64,000 bases of DNA, taken from NCBI RefSeq assembly GCF_000189635.1, contig NW_002476246.1, positions 620,001 through 684,000 of the forward strand, in the 5' to 3' direction. Made by a program: the position numbers and the translations under genes. The notes below the pieces were generated by a model. That model saw only the letters and a program-made list of their open reading frames with translations, made no database searches and had not been told where the DNA came from. The stretch is from Tetrahymena thermophila SB210. Taxonomy: Eukaryota; Ciliophora; Oligohymenophorea; Hymenostomatida; Tetrahymenidae. Shown here piece after piece: positions 1-11,581 of this stretch; the stretch's first letter is position 1; each line of letters opens with the position of its first letter.

Positions 1-520
1 ATTGTATTTATAAGATTTGAAAACCAATCAAATAAACTAACTATCTAACTAACTAAAATAGTTTAGATGTAAATATCAAAAATAAATGTTAAAAATTGAC
101 TGATTTCTTTTATTTTATGAAAAAAAATCAAATTATTTAAATAAATTTTTTATTCAATAAATTTAAATAAAGAATGATAATTCTGATTGAATAAAATTCA
201 TATTAAGTAAAAGATATTCATTCAACTTTTCTATATAACTTATTTAAATTAAATTTTATTAAAAAAAGAATTAGAAAGTTAATCATATTCATTCAATTAT
301 AAATTATTTCTTTATTTTGTGAGTGACATCTATTTTACAAATTACAATAGCCGAATTATTTATTTTCTATTCGAGCAAGTGAGTGAGTTTGTGGTTTAAA
401 TTAATAATTAATCGTTACAATATATTTATTTTTATTTACTTCAATAAATAATTATTTTACATCACTTCAGCATTTTATAAAATATTTTATCTTTACTCCT
501 TAAAGTTTAGGTTTTTAGGT

Positions 521-543
521 ATGGAGGGGAGGGGGATACCCCC
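521..543 (+). other. G-rich run ending in a perfect hairpin
   Basis: Three guanine-rich runs are followed by five G, the trinucleotide ATA and five C, giving a 5-bp all-GC stem with a 3-nt loop, then a T-rich tract. Such a G/C block is exceptional in this spacer. It could form a stem-loop in RNA or a G-rich DNA structure. It is not the Tetrahymena telomere repeat (GGGGTT). Function unknown. Confidence 0.4.
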
Positions 544-669
544 TTTTATTTTTATGATATAATAGAAAAATAATATTAAATATGAATACACATCTATAAG
601 CCTTAAAATATTTTTTTCAATTTCTTACCTTCGTTATTTATTAGATTTATCTCACTTAAAATTTCCTAC

Positions 670-670
<1 letters not shown>

Positions 671-742
<72 letters not shown>
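671..742. repeat. (TAGA)18 microsatellite
   Basis: An uninterrupted run of 18 four-base TAGA units. A simple slippage-prone repeat with no sign of coding. Confidence 0.95.
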
Positions 743-1574
743 AGGAACATGAGTAGAAAAGTTTTGGTCTTTTCAAGGTTTAAATGATAGCAATACTTTT
801 AAAATAAATTCTATTAAAAATAAATAGGATTGATCTTTGTTTGTTTTTTGTAAACTATGCCACTCTAATTTAAAAATTAAAAAATTTTAGTAGATAATGG
901 TAAATACATACTTTTTGAATTTGGATGAAAATTAACTAGCTCAAAAAAGTAACTCGAATATATTTTTTATTTAAGATTTATTCTGAACTCAATGAATTAA
1001 ATACATAATTAAAATTAGATATAATTATTTTATTTTAAATTCAGATAATTAATTTTTTACAAAATTGCTATTTTTAATTAATTTTATGATATAAAAATGT
1101 TTACTTTAAAATAAATTTATAATTATAATAATTAAGTAATCTTAATAATGCTAATAAACAATATTTATACAATAATAACTTTAACATATCTTTATATTTT
1201 ATTTTTATTACTAAAGTAGATATTTTCTTTTATGAGTTTACTCAACAGAAACTCTTTTGTTTTTGTAGTTAATTAATTTTTTTGGGATCATAAAAATTTG
1301 ATTTTAATGTTATTGTTATTTTTTTATGTTTTATAAAATATTTTATTAAAAAAGTAAATTCAACAGTTTAAATAGTTAAATAGTAATAATAAGATAATAC
1401 AAATCGCTAAAAGTAGATTTAATTTTATATAATAGTAATTATTTTTAATAAAAATGATGGATGTTATTAATAATATATGAATTAGGATTCATATTAAATT
1501 TTGTTAAATTATTATGGTTGTTATTTTGATTTTGTTTTGATTATCTGTTACTTGCTAACTACTTCATAGTAATT

Positions 1575-1997
1575 TCAATTCTCTTTTCTTTATTACTGAG
1601 AGCATGTTATCCACATTGGTTAAAAAGTCTAAGAAAAATAGAAGCTGTTTTCTTTTGCGTATTGTGTGCAATCTTCAGCACATTAGTAAAAACTATCAGG
1701 AAGGGTGTCTTTACCTTGAGAAGACTCAAAATAAATCCACCAATGCACACATGAAGTAGAAGCTTATTGTGAAGTTTCGCTATAACACTAGCTTGTTTTA
1801 CTAGCAGCAGAGTAGCAATATTAACGATCTTATGGATCATCTTAATCACATGTCTTTAACATTATCCTTTCTATGCAATACTGCCAATCAAAAATAGTTG
1901 GCTGGTATTCACTTAGTATTCTATGCTAATTTTTTGTATTTTAAAATGTATAAAGTAGGCTAATTACTGTTAAGAATAAAATTGCTGCGTATTTCAT
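1575..1997 (-). CDS. small secreted eight-cysteine protein, copy A
   Basis: This intronless frame of 140 residues runs from ATG at 1997 to TGA at 1577-1575, with several in-frame TAA/TAG read as glutamine. It opens with a hydrophobic signal-peptide-like segment (MKYAAILFLTVISLLYTF). The mature part carries eight cysteines. Recognisable blocks are QPTIFDWQYC, TCDQDD, HWW, LPDSFYQCAEDC and QPMWITC. Every block recurs in the neighbouring gene at 3185-3613 with almost the same spacing (8, 10 versus 11, 9, 11, 22, 3 and 21 residues between successive cysteines), which is strong evidence that this frame is real and that the pair arose by duplication. A different frame of the same strand also looks open under the standard code but has no counterpart in the paralogue. 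I do not recognise the family. A secreted, disulfide-rich protein is inferred. Confidence 0.82.
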
Positions 1998-3184
1998 TTC
2001 AAATATTTTCTTTTATAATATGTAGAATTTGATAGATGTTTTTTAAAAACTTTTGGTGATAAATTAATTAATTAATTTTTTTTGTAAATTAATCAATGAT
2101 AATAATTTTTCTTCCTATATTAAAAGTAAAGAGTAGAAATCAAATAAACTGAATGCAAATATTATTATTATTCTAAATTTTTTTCATTTGAATTAGTTGT
2201 GTAGTAGTAACTTTTCTTTTCATTTCAAATGCTTTTTTAGATTTTTTAATTTTCTTAGTGAAATCAAATGACAAAGTTGTTCTATTTCAATAAATTGCAT
2301 AATACTAAATGATATGATGCAGATAATTTTATTATTATTTATTCATTTAAATAAATTACTTAAGAAATCTTGTAAATCAGTTAGATTAGCTTTTTTTGAT
2401 TGATTAGATTAATGGATTCATTTTTTTATAAAGTTTTAAGAAAAATGAATTATTTATAATTTTCATGATATTATTATATATTAATAAAGATAGAGCTATG
2501 CATTTATGACAATCTAGAAATTGCTACGCAAAGATTTGTTATATATTTAACTTAAGCAAGTAGAAGTTAAGCAAAATTTATTATCAAAAATTGTAGGGTC
2601 CAATCAATTAAAGGATCAGTTAATATATCAGTAGAAAAAGATACATCAAAAAGGAACTCCACTTATTTATCCATAAAAAACTATATATTTTATTTAGATA
2701 GATTTAAAATGAAAAATATTATATTTTGATAATAAAGAATTTTTGTTTTTATTTATGTTCGTTCTTTCATATTTTTATTTCTATCGAATATAAAATAGAC
2801 AAAATAAATTTCTAAAAAGGAAATTTATATAAGGATGAAAGAGTAATTTATATTTGAAAAACTTTTAAAAAAACGTACTAAAATTTGAATATTTTATTCA
2901 TAAAAAAAGTTGCTTTCTTACAAAAATCTATAAAAACATGCATTTACTAAAATTATATATAGGTATTATTGATTTATTGATAGAAAGATAGATTGAGATT
3001 TTCATTTTAAATATTTTGATGTTGTGTTTTAGTAAATATATTTGATAGTAAGTGCTTCAATTAATTCTCTTCTATACAGAAAAAAATAAAATGCCAATAT
3101 CTTTATTAAGGAATTTACTCTTAATAAGATAAAGCTAATTTGATAGCTATTTCATCTTAGCTCAAGATATATTTTTTAATTTTT
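1998..3184. other. AT-rich spacer between the two eight-cysteine genes
   Basis: No convincing gene. It contains the upstream region of copy A and the 3' flank of copy B. Composition is close to pure A/T with scattered poly-A and poly-T. Confidence 0.55.
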
Positions 3185-3613
3185 TCAGTTGTTATGATGA
3201 GTTGGTAAAGCACAGTTGATCCACATAGGAGAAAAGAATTTTTGGTAATAAAAATTGTTTTATTAAGCAAAATTAAGGCAATCAGAAGCACATTCATAAA
3301 AGCTATCAGGCAAAGCTTCACTAGCTAGGGAGGTTTCATAGAAATACCACCAATGAGTGCATGATTGTGATGCTGTAGGTGAAGATTCACTGTTGCAACT
3401 AGAAGTAGTGGTTGCAGCAGCATTACATTCATCAACATCGAGAGGATCATCATCTTAATCGCAAGTTGAAAGGACAGTGTTCTGCAAGCATGATTGCCAA
3501 TCATAAATGGTTGGTTAGTCAGATTTTAGACTGCTTTTTTTATTAAGGAGAAGCAATGAACTCAAAGCTAAGGTAGAAATGATAGCTATAAGAATAATAG
3601 TTTTTGAAGTCAT
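3185..3613 (-). CDS. small secreted eight-cysteine protein, copy B
   Basis: This intronless frame of 142 residues runs from ATG at 3613 to TGA at 3187-3185. The N-terminus is a hydrophobic signal-peptide-like stretch (TIILIAIISTLALSSLLLL). Eight cysteines follow in the same order as in copy A at 1575-1997, within the shared blocks QPTIYDWQSC, TCDQDD, HWW, LPDSFYECASDC and SPMWINC. The linker between the third and fifth cysteines is rich in Ala, Thr and Ser in both copies. The two genes lie head-to-tail on the minus strand about 1.2 kb apart. The conserved tryptophans and cysteines beside freely varying residues suggest selection for a compact disulfide-bonded fold. The family is unknown to me, so the extracellular location is inference from the signal peptide. 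Confidence 0.85.
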
Positions 3614-5023
3614 TGTTTTTGTTTACTAAGTAGAATATACAATCTCTGTTTTTTATAGTTATTAATTTTTAATTATTTTTGATTTTTTTCTAATTATAAA
3701 ATGAATGCCTTTCTATTTACCAAAGTGTTTTTTTATTTGTATTTAAATATAACTAAAAAACCAACCTTCTGTCTAAATAAACATTATAACATTTAAATAA
3801 GTAATTAGATTTAAGATTATTATTATTTTTATAATAAAAAAGAAAACATAATTTAGAGTCGATTTACTCATTTCTTTACAAAGAAATAGCATACTTTACT
3901 ATTTTAGTAAGAATTCTAAATATTATTCTCAAATAATAAGTTAATGAAAGAAAGAAAATATTATAGTATTTTAAATTACATTTTTAACTTTTTCTTGCTT
4001 TTTATTGATTATAATATTTCTTTTATCAATTTAATATTAACTAAATAAAATTATCTGTTTGTTTAATTAAAATAAAATTTTTTAAGAAAATTCTATTCGA
4101 AAATTTCTTCAACTTTATTAATTTATTTTTAAAAAAAGTTTTTATTATTTGAATTAAAGATTTAAAATAAAAAAAATAATATTAAATATATATTTTAATT
4201 GTTTATTATTAAAATCTAAAGAGATAATTTAATTTATTTTATTCACTTCAAATGTTATTTAATAGCTTTTTCCATCTTTTTACATAGTTCTTTTTTATTT
4301 TAAATGATGCATCAAATATAAATCATACTTAAATTTACAATTATTTCTTTGAATAAAAGGGTTAAATTGAACTAAAATCAATTAATTGTCATAATTTTAA
4401 ATGTTAGAATTTAAATTTAAAAGATTAAAAATTAAATTACCTCAAAGTTTTTCAATAAAGTTGAATAATATTTATATTTTTGATAGATATTTTTTTAAAA
4501 ATTAATGGAGTTTAAAATTAAACTTGAATTCCTTCATTTTATAAATATACCTAACTCATTAGTACTAAATATAATAAATTGAATTTTATGAGGTCAATCT
4601 TATTTAATTTAACAATTTATTTAATATTATGTTATTAGATTTTAAAATTTAAATATTTTATCTTTCTAATGGAGGCAATATTCTAATCAATCTGAAAAGA
4701 ACTAAAATAGTAAATAGCAATATATAGAAAAGTTGATTAAACATAAATAATTTTTATGGAAATGCGATTGATTTGTATTTGCATTTGTTTACATTTAATA
4801 TAAACTACCACAAAAATTAATTGATAAATTAATTAATTAATGAATTTAAATTTATTATTGTTTATATTTATTAATTTTTTGGTTAGTAAAATTTTGCGAA
4901 AGTTTGATTAAAGAATTAATTCACTCATTCATATTAATTTTTAATTAATTGGATTGTTGCAATAAAAACAAACAAAATATTTTTGTTAAATTTATACAAA
5001 AGCGAAGATATAAATATTTTAAA
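3614..5023. other. AT-rich intergenic stretch
   Basis: Divergent spacer between copy B (minus) and the kinase gene (plus), so it should hold both promoters. No motif I can name and no coding frame. Confidence 0.55.
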
Positions 5024-8000
5024 ATGATAGATGAGGTGAAATATTAATAGGAACGATAGAGAGATGGTATCGACATTCTAAAATACGTGGATTCGTGGAA
5101 TTTCATAAAATTTAGCAATAATTCTATTTTCGAAGTTGAGATTTCAGATGTTTCTCCATTTATTTAAAATGATCAAGATAAATAATTTTTTAATGAACTA
5201 AATGAAAGAAGTTTATAAATGAATTTGTCTTTAAGTTCTCCTAACTCTAATTAGTAAGAGAAGCAAAATAGCTAAAGCAAAAAACTTATTTTGAAAGAGC
5301 TTTTTGGGTAAGATATTAAATAGGAGATAGAATTTGTCAAGACAATAAGATAGCTTAATTATCGAATACCAGGACTTATTTATATGATAAATTATGCTAT
5401 TTATCAAACAGAATCGTTAGAGGTAGGCTATATTCTCATGGAAAAAGGAGAAATGAATTTGCAGTAGTTTTTAGATGAAAGATTAAAGCAAAACTTGCCT
5501 ATATAATTTAAAGAATTGGTAAGCATAATGAGGTAGAGTATTAGTGCATTGGCTAATTTGCAGGAAGAAAAGATAGCTCACAACGATATAAAATTAGCAA
5601 ATATATTAGTTTTTAGGAAACCTATTGCATAGTTAGCTCAGTAATAAACTAATAAAAATAATGAACAGATGAAGTAAAACAAGAAATAACCATTATTACC
5701 AAATTAATTGTAATTTGATTAAAGTGCAACTTTTTCTCCTAACAAATCAGCCAGGCTTAGCAGTCAAAAAAATAATAAAATAGCTCCAAATAAGTTTCTT
5801 TTTAATGAATATGATAAAAACTAATGTTCTATGTAAGAAGAAAAAGAAGCTAACTAAAATTAAACTAATCAATAGGATAGTTAATGCATAGACTATGAAA
5901 TTGAAATCAAATTTTGCGATATAGGTAGCAGCCAAGCAAATTAAAGCACTTTTAAAAAAACTAAAAAGCCAGGAACCGATTCATATTTAGCCCCAGAAGA
6001 ATTCCTAGGTGATAAAATTCATATTTATAAATACGATGTTTATAGTCTTGGACTTTGTTTTATCAATCTAATAATTCAAAAGACTAGTAACTTTCACGTT
6101 TACATGAAAAATTCAAATTGGAATAATCTTATGAGTAAAAAAGATTGGCTTGAAATACTTCAAGATATTTTAGAAGAGTGGATAAGGATAGCCTCCTTGA
6201 GGATGAATAATTAAGATGTAAAAACTATCTTGACTAAAATGCTTATAATAGATATTAATTCTCGTCCAGATTTTATTGAATTAAGAAATATTTTTGATGA
6301 CTTATTTAAAAATTAAATTTCTAAAGAGCAAATGAGCCCAAACAGCTCATCTTCTCCTAATAATATAGAAGACATATGCATAGAAAATCAATTTGAAATC
6401 AGCAAAAGTAAATATCAAAATATATTTTAAAATGTTTTTTTAAATAAAATCATTAAATAAACTTAAAATTGCTTTGCTAAAAAGCAAAGATATTAAAATT
6501 AAATCTAAAATAAACAAAATATTGCTAGAATAATTGATTAAAAGCATTCTATACAGATAATATAGAGTTATTTTTTATTTTTCAAAATTAAAACAAAAAT
6601 GGTTTTATATTTTTCATTATCTTATTTGTTTTTGGATTAATTTAATTAAAGTTTTAGTATAAAAAAAAATATTTTATTAAATAAATTGATTGATTTAAAT
6701 TATTTTGAATTAAATAGATGACTCTAAAGAAGATAAAAAAAGATCTTAATAAGAACTAAAAAATCAGAGAAATTTTGAAAAACTAGCTTTTTAACAAAGA
6801 AAATTAAAAATTAATGATGGAAAAGCGAAGATGATTCAATTGATATAGAATGGAATATGTGATAATGATTCTCCTTCTTAAGTTACACATCCAAAATAAT
6901 AATTAAGTGGCTTTAATATGAACTCTTCTTAGGAAGAATAAATAATTAAGAATAATTAAATTCCTGCATTAAACTATTTGTAATCGAACGAGTCTTAGCT
7001 CATAGCAAGTATTTCGCCAAAAGAATTGTAAAATAAAGAGTCAGAAGAGTCCCCTTCAACATTTTAAGATAGTATCAATGAAAACCCTAAGCAGCAAATT
7101 GTTCCCACGTCAATTTCTCGTAAGTAATTAACAAACTTCAAAATTCATTAACAATCTACAAAGAGAATTCCAGTAAAAATTACAGATTCAAATTCTATTG
7201 CTTCCTCTAGTTCTGTTTCTTCTTTACCTACTAACATCACTTCTATTTCCTCTACAAATTTGTATAATAGTGAATAAGTCTAATAAAGGAAGAAATCAAA
7301 CACAATTAATGATAAAAAGAAAAATTTAAATAACTAAGCAACGAATTAAAACAATTTAGTAAATTTTGCAGAATCAATATTGATTAGTTCTGATTAAATA
7401 AAGCAGCAATAGCAATAATTCAGATAACCTAGTAGTGATTCAAATAATTTTAATATTTCAAAGCAGTCTACATTAAATGGCATAAATAATCAATAGAGCT
7501 CAGCTTTCTTTTAGAATCTTCATTAAAATTAATAAGTATATTAATAGTTTTCATAGTAGCAATCTTTGTATTTTCAATAACTTTAAATTGACAGCTCAGA
7601 TAAAAAATCAACAAATATTATTACTGCTGATTAGAAATTGAATTTTTCTTAATCGACAAGAAATCAACCGTAAACAGGAACAAAAAAGATTGATTTTACA
7701 ACCAACCTTTCAGTAAGAAATCAACTTATAAGTATGAGCTCAAAAGTTAGTAGAAAAAGTTAGCAAGATGATTTAGAAAACATCAATCACAACAACACAA
7801 ACAAAAACCCTCAAATTTCTTCCTAAAAAAGTTAGCTTGATATACAAAATCCTGCAAGTTTTAGCAATATTCCTAATACTAATTTTAACACTAATCAAAT
7901 AAATTCCTTGACAAACATGTAATTTAAAAATCCATTTAATCAAACCATTAATGGAAAAACAAGCAAATCTTTTAAAGAGCTGCAATCAATTAATTAAATT

Positions 8001-10844
8001 GACTCGCCAACTTAAAATATAAAAAAATCAGTAGATAGAAGATAGAAAAATGTTTCTTCCTCTTAGTTTAAGCTTCCGCCTATTTAAAATCAATAGAATG
8101 AGTAAGATCAAAGCCTAGTTTCCAACTAAGAAAAAAAGTAAATTTGTTTATTTGAAAATAATTTTTTAATTGAATTTAATTCATAAATAAAAAAATCAGC
8201 TAATTAATTTTATTTCATTAATTATTTAATATAATTTATTTATTAAATTAAATAATTGAACAAATTCTTTAGCAAATAAATTATTCTTTAAACTAAATAT
8301 TCTATACTTTTGTTAATTAATTATCAAATTAGAATTTTGTTGTTTAATACTTTTTTAATTTAATTAAATTATTATTTTAAATTTATTGATTTCTTTATCA
8401 TTTTATCAAATTAATTTGCACCTTTTAAAAGGAAAATTTAACTTTTAATTAAGATATTTTATTTTATAAAGTGATTTTGAAGGTATTTAAAAGAGAGAAT
8501 AAGTTAGATTTAACAGCATTTAAGAGAATTTTTCAATTAAATAAGTTTTCGATTCTGATTATTCAAACCCAGCTAGTCCTCATAAATACTCTAAAAGCTA
8601 CACAAACAAAGGAGATTTGACACCTCAACTTAAATAGATGCAAATAACCTCCAGTTAAAAGTCTAAATTCAGTAATTAAAAGTTGATAAAGCCTAATTTA
8701 TCATCTACAAAATTATATCCTTTGCCAGCTTAAAATAATGGAAATCTAACTTCTATAAATACCTCAACAATGCACTTAAAAGTCAGTTTTCCTTCTTAGA
8801 CAACTTAAAAATAACATCAATAACCTTAATAAATGAATATTCTTTAAAATGGGATTTCTAACAATAATTAAAATAATTTCTTATCTGTTAACAATAATTT
8901 AAACTCAAATTTTTAAATCAAGGTATCACAAAAAAGTTTAACTGATTAAGTTAATGAAAACTTTGAATAAGTTACAATCACAGAGTATTCTGAAATGCTA
9001 AAATTTTATGATAATTTTATCAAAGTTAGCGATTCAAACAAAATTTATAAGTATTTAACTCTCATTTTAAGTGGAACAGACAAATCAAATATTCACGGCA
9101 TTATAGATTGCCTCTATAAAATGGATGGTTTAGTCCATTTAAATTTATAAATAATATAATAAAAATCAGAAGTAATTGATTGGGCTTTGGATGTAATTGA
9201 AACAATAGGTTCTTCCCTTATAAATCTATGTATACTTTTTAAAGATTGCGACTATAAAGATCATTTGAAGTCATTATAATCTGACTTTTTAAAACCAGAG
9301 TAACTAACAAAAGTTTCAGAGGATCCTTTTCAGCTGATTGTGAGATTAGAAGGTAAACAAAGTGATCCTCTGGGAATACTTGATTCTTTAATTTCTAAAA
9401 GTTCTTCATTTTAAGACAGAATTGCCATATTTAACATAGACATATAAAAAAAAAATTTAGACAACCCAGCAAAGCTGGTAAATTGTTTAAAGCAAATTTA
9501 AAAATTCAAAAATATACATTCCTTTGGATTAGATATCTCAAATAATAACATTCCTCAAATAGATTCCAACAATATATTCCTAGCTATTGAATAGCTCAAA
9601 AATATTCATACCTTGTCCTTCAACATATCTCAAAATCAACCAAGTTTATTTGATGATACATCTTTGCTTAATTTACCTCATTCGCTGCAAATACTCTATT
9701 TAAACCTTTCATATAATAAGATTTCTACTATTTAATTAGTAAAACTATAAAAGTCTATAGAATCTTGTAAAAGCCTGAACACTATTTATTTGTTTCTAAC
9801 AGGCTGTGTAAACAAAGTAAGTCTTTTATTTACATTTTTCCAAATTTACTTTTTCAATTGCTTAAAAATGCACATAAATGAAAAACAAAAATCTTAGACT
9901 TTTTTAGTTGCCATCTATCATAAAATCTTAGATAAATTTAAGATTAATATTTATAAATAAATAGGATGACACAAATTTGCTTATGCTGTTCTTTCCATTT
10001 TTATTTAAGCAAGTGAAAAAAGTAGGAATATTTTTAGACTCTAATCAGTTATTTGATTAAGAATTCAAGTTATATGAGAGTGAATTACTCAACTAATTCA
10101 AGGTAGAAGTACTCACTTTATCTCTAAATAAAAACATCCTCTCATTCGAGACATTTAAAAGTATTTTAATCAATCTATTTTAGAGAATATTTTAATCTAA
10201 TCAAATAAATATTTTAAATTTAGTTTTATGCAAAATGATCAAAATGCAGTAAAAGCTTAAGCAAGTTACAATCACATTTCCAAGGACTATTCGCAAACAA
10301 TAAATATTAGATTAATTTACTAATTTAGAAAACGAGAAATATATTTTATAACTGAAAAATGAGGAATTCGACTACATAACTATTTAAATAGATATCATCA
10401 AAAGAGCTGTTGCAAGAAAGCAAAGCAACTTATCTGTAAAATTATTATTTATAGAAGAGTATAATATAAATTTAATTATTTATTTATTTGTAAAAGATTC
10501 AAACTGGCAAAAATGCTTCGCTTACATTTATCCCATTAGAAACTATTTCAAATAATTAATGTTGGAATACTTCTAAATAGAGTGTAATATTTTAAGGGTT
10601 TTATTGCTTAACTTGCTATGAAAAAAACCAAGTCAAAAATGATAGCTACTATTGTTTATATTGCATTAAAAATTGCCATAAAGATCATAAATATATAGAA
10701 ATGCATGATTTTCCCTCAGTTTAAATTGTATGCAGCTGCAATGATAAAGGTTAGTTTTGCGAATCCTTAAAACACTTACAAAGTATAAACAATAATTTTT
10801 AAAATAGCATTCAAAACTCTCCTTCAAAATATCCATAAAAATGA
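5024..10844 (+). CDS. protein kinase with LRR-like region and C-terminal UBR-type zinc finger
   Basis: Five exons: 5024-6407, 6718-8137, 8472-9816, 9908-10435, 10497-10844. They total 5025 nt (1674 residues) and every junction keeps phase. The kinase domain covers about residues 95-410: a candidate ATP-binding lysine in LILK, catalytic loop AHNDIKLANIL (H186, D188; HND instead of HRD), CDIG for DFG (D299), and SYLAPEEF for the APE region (P324, E325). The Gly-rich loop is hard to see. Exon 2 and the start of exon 3 encode a long Gln/Asn/Ser-rich, probably disordered linker. Residues about 1200-1500 show irregular leucine-rich repeats (for example LQILYLNLSYNKIS). Exon 5 encodes a Cys/His array (GFYCLTC, YCLYC, NCHKDH, IVCSC) matching the UBR box that binds N-degrons in N-recognins. 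The joining of kinase and UBR parts rests on splice inference; two adjacent genes are possible but no internal start or stop fits better. Confidence 0.75.
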
Positions 10845-11581
10845 TAAATTACTTTCATTATAATAGAAACATAATCAAAAATATATTCAAATTATTGAGT
10901 TTTTCAATAAAAAAAATTAATCAATTAATAAAAAGAATTTAATAAATTTTAAATAAGTAAAATAAATATAAAAAATTTAATATTCAAATAATTTTTGTAA
11001 ATTAATACATTTTACTATATAAAATATATATGTATTTAATTAATTGCTGCTTAAAATAATGAAAAGAGCTTAAAATTGAAAATGGTTTTTTTAAAATACC
11101 TTTGATATTATTATCTAACATAAATTATCTTAAAATCAATTAATTCATTAAAAAATTCATCTTAAAAATATATACATTTTATTTATATTTATCCTTGATA
11201 ACTTGATTATTGGAAGAACTTTGACTAAATTACTTAATTATTAGGATAATTAAAGTATTTTTTGACTTAAATCTTAAAGGATATTTAATTTTATATTAAC
11301 TTCATGTGGTATTTTATTTACAAAAATGAATAAATAGTTTTGTAAATACTTTTGCATATATGAAGAAAAGGAGAAATGGATTAAATAAACAAATGAAACA
11401 TATATGAATAATGAATGAATGATTGTATAAATAAAGTCGTGTGTAGATTGAATATTTTAGAGAAAATTTAAATATCAATATAGATTTAGAAATAACAAAT
11501 AGCTACTTGTAAATTTGAAAAAAACTTAAAACGTTAAGTTTAAATAATTTATATTTATATATGTAAGTAATATTAGGTTCC
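10845..11581. other. convergent 3' spacer
   Basis: Lies between the 3' end of the kinase/UBR gene (plus) and the 3' end of RPS9 (minus), so it holds both 3' untranslated regions. No gene seen. Confidence 0.6.

Larger units (their letters stand above)
1..1574. other. AT-rich intergenic stretch
   Basis: I see no coding frame here that resembles a protein on either strand. It holds a G-rich hairpin near 521-543 and an 18-unit TAGA microsatellite at 671-742; the rest is A/T-rich spacer with short oligo-A and oligo-T runs. Confidence 0.6.

Noticed and set aside
1607-1849. 80-residue minus-strand open frame under the standard code
   Set aside because: It overlaps the eight-cysteine gene in another frame; only the cysteine frame matches the paralogue at 3185-3613.
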